From NCBI GenBank assembly GCA_026413225.1, contig CM048552.1, positions 55,691,001 through 55,755,000 of the forward strand: a DNA stretch of 64,000 nucleotides, written 5' to 3'. This DNA is from Otis tarda (Eukaryota > Chordata > Aves > Otidiformes > Otididae). How positions within the stretch are numbered: the stretch's first letter is position 1; every line of letters begins with the position of its first letter. The translations under genes were made by a program, and so were the position numbers. Below are positions 57,501-64,000 of the stretch, in pieces. A model generated the notes under the pieces. It did not search any database and was not told where the DNA came from. It worked only from the letters and a program-made list of their open reading frames with translations.

Positions 57501-60500
57501 CAAGATCTAGTACCTCTGAGAGCAATATTTCTGTCCCTTTGCAACACAATTAATTTCCATTGATTCCTACAGCAGTAGGAATACAAAATGCAAGCTGCAT
57601 AGCAGAGGATAAATTACATGCCCGTGAAGCCAAGTAAATCGACTGCCGCAGGCTTTCCCCTTCCCCTGCCTCCCAGGAAGGGCTGGGCTGCACGGCTTGC
57701 AAACATAGGTGTGGGCAGAAGGACACAGTAATTGTCCTCTGTATTTTAAAAGCACGCTGTCACCATGCATTAGATACTGTCACCAGCCATTAGAAAGGGG
57801 CTACGTTGCTATTTCTGCTCTCAAGCTGCTCTGTTTGGCGTATTTGCTTTCAGTGCATCAAAGGGTCCTTCAAGTCCAATGTGTGAGCAATCAAATGATC
57901 CGACCAGCCCCTCAAGCAGGGATAAACTCATTATTTTATTAAGAAAATCTATTTAAAACTGAAGGGGAAGGTGGTTGTTAACTTGTTCGAAAACACCGCT
58001 TTACCAAAACAGGCATGTAAGGTCTCCCCTAGGACAGCATGCAAGGCTCCTGCAAGGGCATTACTATTTAAGGTTACTTTTGCGACAGAAATTGCAATTT
58101 TAGCTTCTTCAAAGGAAGAGAATCAGCACCCCAGCTTCTCTGGGATACAGAAACCAGCACGTTATCCTGCCAGAGCTGCTGGCACTGTAGCAAGGGAGTC
58201 CCCATCTACATATTCTGTGGGCTCAAAGATGTCACAGCCAACGTGTTTAAGACGTTTATTTTTGAGCAGAGCTGCCCGCTGGGGTCTTCACCCCTCAGTC
58301 ACTGGCAGAGGTCAATGAGGTAGCGGCTCCAGCAGGCACACAGCCGGCGTGAAGGCTGTTGAAGGGGCCCATGTGGTTTCTCGGTGGCTTTTCTTAATCT
58401 GTGTCAGGTGGAGGGAAACTCCCAGTGGGTGCAAGTGCACACTCAGGGCTTTCAGGACACCCATTATTTCAGCTTGTTTACTTCCTTTTTTTGCTCCCTG
58501 ATCATATCAGACTGAGCCGAACAGGGTGTCAGCTTTGCGGCATGTGAAACGAGAAGGTCACCATGAAGGCTTTTCCCTTGAAATCTCTTGCTGCCCTCAA
58601 GGGCAAACTGCACGGCTGGGTTTGGGGTCCTGGTGGCACCTGGCGCTCACAGCATCCATCCTGCAGCATGCTACTAGCTGCAGTGCTCCGCTGAGGCCAC
58701 TGTCACCAGGTGCCACTTGGGACACTGGTAGCTGATGTGCTCGAAAGCCACCCATGTTTGAGTGCAGACAAACTCGTTCTCAAGCTCTCTTCTCTTCCCA
58801 TAAGGATCTGACCGGCGCAGGCCAGCTGCCTTCCCTGCCAAGCCGAATCCCATTTATCATGCTGTGCGGGACCGCTGATGGCAATTGGCTGACATGACAA
58901 CTGCATTTCCCAGCACTGGAAATAGTGTTTCCCATTGCCCATCTTTCATTCCTGTAATCCTGGAGGCTTTTGCTCTGGTTTTGTTTTATTTTCCTCTTGA
59001 GGAAGAAACACACATTCCTTAGTTTCCTGCTTGGAGCAAAGTGGCTGAGTCAGGACCAAAAATGCCTCCAGGCGCCTGCTCGGGGTCAAGGTGGGGAGCG
59101 GGTAGCGCGGGGTGGCTGTAGACCATCACATCAGCTCCCTCCACTCCTAAATTCACCTTCCTGTGTGCATCAGACAGGACTTTGTGCAGATGGCAGCCAT
59201 CCCTCCTCTTACGTTCCCCATCTTTCAGCACTTTTTCCTTGACCTCTTAAACATGGAACGCTCTGTGTAATGGCAGCCACTGCTGGCAGCCATCCAGCCC
59301 TGCGAACACCACTTTCAACCAGCTCTCCGGAGTCCCTTTCTCCCTCCAAGCCCTTGTGCATCTCAATTTTTTTCAGTAAAGCCTCCCCATCTCCCCAGCA
59401 GACCATGAGCTTTGCCCGGTCCCCAGTGTGATGCGGGGCTGGCACCTCAGGGATCTTCCATCCTCTGGGGAAGACACTGGGGCTGCTGTGGCTGAAGCCT
59501 GGGCCAAGTGGATGTTTGCTGGCTTTGTAGGCAGCCAAATTTCAGCCTGCTCCCTTCGGTGGGGCCTTAGCCCCGCCAGCTCTTACACATTCTGGCCGTG
59601 TGCATCATAGGGCACAGCGAGCGCTGGTGCGGGCGATGCCGTCAGGGAGCTGCACTGTCCGCGGGAGCTCTCCTCACTGGCAGGCTTTTAGCTGTACGAG
59701 GGGACATTGATGGCTGGAGGAGGCAGGGTGCGGTGGCCAAGCCATTGCAATTGCATTTGTTTTCTCCCCTGGAAAAACTTCAGGCTGAGGTGAACAGCTT
59801 CAGCCCATGGAGGGATGCAGGCAAAGGATTGGAGAGAAGTTGTATCTTTTATAACACTAACTAAGGAAAAAGGGCAAAAAAGCTCTCAGATCTCTGACCC
59901 CGGGGATGCAGGTAGGAACGTTTGTCTTGCAGCACACAAGAAATCCCCCAAACATCCCAGGGAACTTATTTGGCAGGTCTTGGGGAGCTGAGCTCAGTGT
60001 CATCCCCCCTTCCCTGATTGTTCATTCCCCCTTCGAGCTCTCCCAAGCATTCGCATAATCAAACAGCTCATGACACCCTTCCTCCCATATTTCACCTGAT
60101 TTATTTTGCATCCAGCATCCCCTGCTCGAGTGCTTTGCGTCACCCGGCCAGCAGCCAGGCAGGGCCAGGGCAGGAGCGATGCAAACATAGGAGCAAATGG
60201 TGCCACCCTCACCCCAGTTTGATCCTCACTGCAGCCTTTAATGAACCAGTGCAGGGAGTGGATCTGACAAAAAAAAAACAAACAAACAAATGCTTTTCTG
60301 TTTGTTCTTTTAAAGCTCTGCTTAATTTTCTTTTATCTTTTTCTAAATTCTACCTATTCTGACTTGTTACCCATGGGACCAGACGGCAATATTGCCATGG
60401 GTGGCACAAGGGTGGTCGGCCAGGTGGCTTCCCTCAGCGCCAGAGCTCTCCTGCCGTGAGGGAGGCTGGGGGACCACACCGCTGGGTGGAAAGCCAGCTT

Positions 60501-63421
60501 ACAAAGGAAATGCTAATATTTTCATCTGCTGTCCAAACCTTCTACCTGCAGAATGCCATCAAGCATCAAGCCACCACAACTTTGTTTTCCCCTGCCCCCA
60601 TCCAACAGAAACGTACTAGCAAATGCAGTTCTCTGAGTGGTGGTAACATAGTAAAACACACAGGTCCTCAAATGCAAGGCCAGGCTGGGAGGACATGGGA
60701 TGGGGAGGACAGACTACGACAGCCTGGAGGGGCTTCCCTGGCCACAAGTGAGCTTAGGCCTGAAGCAGTGCTTCTCCCCTTCCCAAACGACGAGTGACCG
60801 AGACCAGCTCTTCCTGGGCTTTGCTTGATGCAACCATTGCCAGCGAAGCCAGAAATGGCTGGGGCCATGGGGATTGGACTTGATTAGGGCCTCTTGGAGA
60901 GGTTCCCACTCAAACAAGGCATGTAGGCAAGGGCTGGCTGAGTCACAGCTGTGGGAGAGGCTGCAGCCAGCAGATGAAAGGCCTCCATCACCAGGAGCTG
61001 TCAGAACAAGTGTTAAATTAAGTGTAAAAGAGAGACATGTTGTGCTTAAGGCTCAATTTACTGTTCCTTTTCACCACAAAAGCTTGCGCTCAGACTTTTA
61101 CCATGCCCCTTGCTTTTTAACTGCAGTGTGAGAAGCTCTAACTCCCACCAGCTATTGAGCAGCAATATCTGCCTGGGGTTCAGCCCATGCCCACATGTGG
61201 GCAGCTCTCTCAAGGCTGTGGTTGGAGCGGGTGGTGGATTTCAAAAAGACAACCACATGCAACAACCTATTTCACCAACTTAGTAAACAGAGCTTGGGCT
61301 GCAGGAGGCTCTGAAGTGGGGGCAGCCGTCAGCTATGGCGGTGGTGGGAAGCCCAAAAGCCATGTAAAAGGAAGCTGAACTGCAAGTAGAATTGGGGTCC
61401 GTGGCTGTGATTTGAGAGGTGTTATTAGGGTGTAATACAGTGGGTACCATCCACTTCTGGGAGTTTTTTTGTTTTGCAAAGTGAATTTACCAGTGAAATC
61501 CTGTGCAATGACCGTTTCCCTGTTGCTCTTGGAAACTTTTTCACCGCTTCTTTCTCAGCGGCACACAGCAGCACACAGAGCTCCAGGTAGTCTCGACGAA
61601 CGCACTTCCCCTCCCTCAGATTTCCCCTCAATGTTGCTGCAGCTGGTGTCTCACACAGCTGCTCCTTCTTTATCACCAGAAGCTTTAAAGGAAACTAGCT
61701 CGCTAAGACCTGAGTTTCTGACACAGAGGAAAAAAATTGAAGGTGGGAAAAGGCACTTTCTCAACCACTTCTGTTTATCATTAAGTAGTGAAAAAAAGTG
61801 GGGGCAGAAAAACACACCCCTTCTTTTTTCCACGTGAAGATTATTTCTGAACAGAGGAACAAGACCCATTTGGCGGAACAAAGTGGGGCAACCGTGCAAC
61901 CAGGTTTCCTATAGCACATTTGCTTTTCCCACCTCAAACAGCCATCCAGACAGCCTACGAGCATTTGTTCACGGTCTCCAGCCCTGTGCAGGTTTCAGGA
62001 CATTTGGAAACACTGGTACAGCCACAGACTGTTCGGTTCCCACCTGCTCTGCTGAGGAAAGGCAGGCAGGACCAGGGGGATCCTGTGCTTGCACATCCAG
62101 GCAGGACTGGTCATGCCCGTGACTGGTCATCTGAACCCCAAGAGCTGCATTTTTCTGAAGGGCTTTTTTTTTTTTGTGGTGACACCTGTTTAAAGAGATC
62201 TAGCCCTCTTCTCCTCCTACCATATATTTTTTCAGCCTGCATCAGTTCCCTCATGGGGTTCAACACTTGGCTCTACAACCTATTGTCCTGGCGCTGCAGA
62301 GGTGGTAGTGTGCTGGGATGCTGCTGAAGGATGGAACGGCTGGAGATGTAAGGGAGAAGCAACGACTCCACAAGCATTGGCATTGCTAGTGAGGCCCTTG
62401 AATCAGGAGATGATGGCCTCAGACCTCTGTACACAAATCGAAAGGACAGGCTATAGAAATAAAGCCACAGAGCTGGATCTTTTTCCCCTGAGGATTCCCC
62501 ATTGCCAAGCCCTTCCCCAACACCCCCCCAGGCAGCTCTGCTGCTGAGGATGTGCCCCTGGAAAGCAGGGTGGTGGAGCTCACACTGCTGGGTCATGGAG
62601 CACCACTCATAGCAAATCCAAAACACAAATAAGCATGGACCGAGACAGCCTGACCTTGCTGACATCTCTGTTTTCTCTCTTGATATCACCAATGAAACAG
62701 GTCTTGAGCTGGCAAAATAAGAACACTTTGCCTGTTTTGGACAGGAAAAAGCTTGATTTTCTCAGGATATCAGTATCCAAACTGCAAGAAAAGACACACA
62801 GCCATGTTTGTTCCTGCTGATTCTGGCCTAGGCTTTGTTCAGCTACTTCCATGGTTACATTTTCAGTGACAAGCACAATTTGATTCCCCATCATTGATTC
62901 CCTGGTGTCAGAGACCCATCAGTAGCAGCAGTAAGAGAGGTGGATGCTCAGAGAGGACGTAGGTGTTTTTCCTCCACACCACAAGCCATCCTGCTGGACA
63001 TCCTTTGTCTTTTACATTGCTGCCTCCGCCACAAAACAAAAATGATTTCTGAAGGTACGTGTGGCTTTTCCACTGTGTCACGTAGCTGTATAACTGCTGA
63101 CCCGGCAAGACGAAGAAGGCAAGATCTCATTTTGAGAGGCAGAGGGAGGAATACTAATAGCTGAGTTTACCTGACCCTCCCTCTTATCAAGTCTTGTTTA
63201 AAGTTGCTGATAACACTGACAAATGGTACGGGCAGGGAGTTTCTATGTTGGGTGTCTGCCTGTGGCCTGTGTTGTCTCAGGAAAATTTCAGCTAAAACAA
63301 CTCAGCCTTTTCTCCAAACCTGACTAAGGGAAACAACCTTCGTTAGTGTAAAAAGGAAACCACATCCTCTTTCATTACGGTTTTCTAACACAGCTACGCT
63401 CTGAAGCAGAGACTTCAGAAG

Positions 63422-63429
63422 TGACGTCA
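63422..63429 (+). promoter_or_regulatory. Consensus CRE palindrome TGACGTCA
   Basis: A perfect 8-base CREB/ATF site. An AT-rich TTTAAATAAAAAT stretch lies about 45 bases downstream and could act as a TATA-like element. No transcript is supported; function is inferred. Confidence 0.4.
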
Positions 63430-64000
63430 GTCTGTCCACTACCCTCTGCTCCACGCCTGTTGAGATTTTAAGCCTTTAAATAAAAATACAGAGGACCTCC
63501 CTCTTAATTCCTAAATCTCCCTTGGCACGGGCAGGCAATGTCCCCAAAGCATGTGCCATCCTTGAACTGAGCAGAGCTTTGCTGGGAATTGTTCCTCTCA
63601 GGTGTAGGACACTGTTATGTTATTGGTAATATTTTACCTGTTTTATAAATTATTGTAATTATGAGATGGACTTATATTAATAATAATAGTGTTGAGAGAC
63701 TGTCCCTGGTGCATTCAGGGGTCCCAGTATTTGTGTTCAAAAGTAACTGCTGGGTGTAAGTTGGCAGGGGGATAGAGGGGTTAAAACAAAATTCAGGAGG
63801 TGTGGGAAAAAGATTCAGTGGTAGAAATTTGGGGAGCAGAGGATGATAAACAGGATCTGATGAGAGGGAAGGATGGGGCTCGGGAGGGAGAGGACGGTGC
63901 AGGACTTGGTGGCAAAACAAGAGAGAGGATTTAAACCCATCACCATGTGCTTTGACAGTTGACGGGGTGCTGCAGTTCATCTCCCCACCCTTCGTCAGCT

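Larger units (their letters stand above)
49108..64000. other. Gene-poor distal region, no supported gene
   Basis: Up to about 53 kb the base composition is mixed; after that it is GC-richer, which produces many chance open frames on both strands (up to 169 codons). No frame shows a recognisable domain and no seven-helix receptor or other conserved family was seen. It contains an ATC microsatellite (54531-54557), a poly-A/CAAA patch (60269-60290), an AT-rich block (57250-57620) and a consensus CRE (63422). Confidence 0.65.

Overview
This is a vertebrate nuclear segment, almost certainly from a bird. It carries five CR1 LINE copies (one close to full length, four 3' fragments ending in or near the CR1 ATTCTATG-type terminus) and three LTRs of endogenous-retrovirus-like type, two of which resemble LTRs common in bird genomes. 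Introns are compact and there is a sharp CpG island. I cannot name the species or order. There are no bacterial-style operons, CRISPR arrays or tRNA/rRNA genes.

Layout. (1) 1-9.9 kb: the last four coding exons and 3' UTR of ST13 (HIP, Hsc70-interacting protein) on the + strand, with an antisense solo LTR in its last intron. (2) 9.9-17.0 kb: intergenic, holding a CR1 3' tail and a second antisense LTR. (3) 17.0-17.8 kb: CpG-island promoter of the next gene, with NRF1, GC-box, CRE-like and CCAAT motifs. (4) 17.3-41.7 kb: complete SLC25A17 (PMP34, peroxisomal mitochondrial-carrier-family transporter), nine coding exons on the + strand that join in frame to exactly 307 codons plus stop. Intron 1 holds an old CR1 piece, intron 4 an antisense LTR abutting a CR1 tail, and intron 7 a roughly 4.3 kb CR1 with recognisable ORF1 (CxxC pairs, coiled coil, GDS...DxxH esterase) and ORF2 (endonuclease plus reverse transcriptase), all broken by stops and frameshifts. 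(5) 41.7-64 kb: 3' UTR, then a long gene-poor tract that becomes GC-richer after about 53 kb. It has one more CR1 fragment and a few candidate regulatory or exon-like spots, but no coding gene I can support.

The two genes are co-oriented neighbours, as in mammals (ST13 next to SLC25A17). They are not functionally linked: ST13 is a cytosolic Hsp70 co-chaperone and SLC25A17 moves CoA-type cofactors across the peroxisomal membrane. All five CR1 copies lie on the + strand and all three LTRs on the - strand, so the LTR polyadenylation signals are antisense to the genes. I found no convincing novel system. The most useful leads are the near-complete CR1 with a lost endonuclease histidine, the in-frame open 5' extension of SLC25A17, the 5' splice site embedded in a GAGC microsatellite, and two unassigned exon-like segments in the distal desert.
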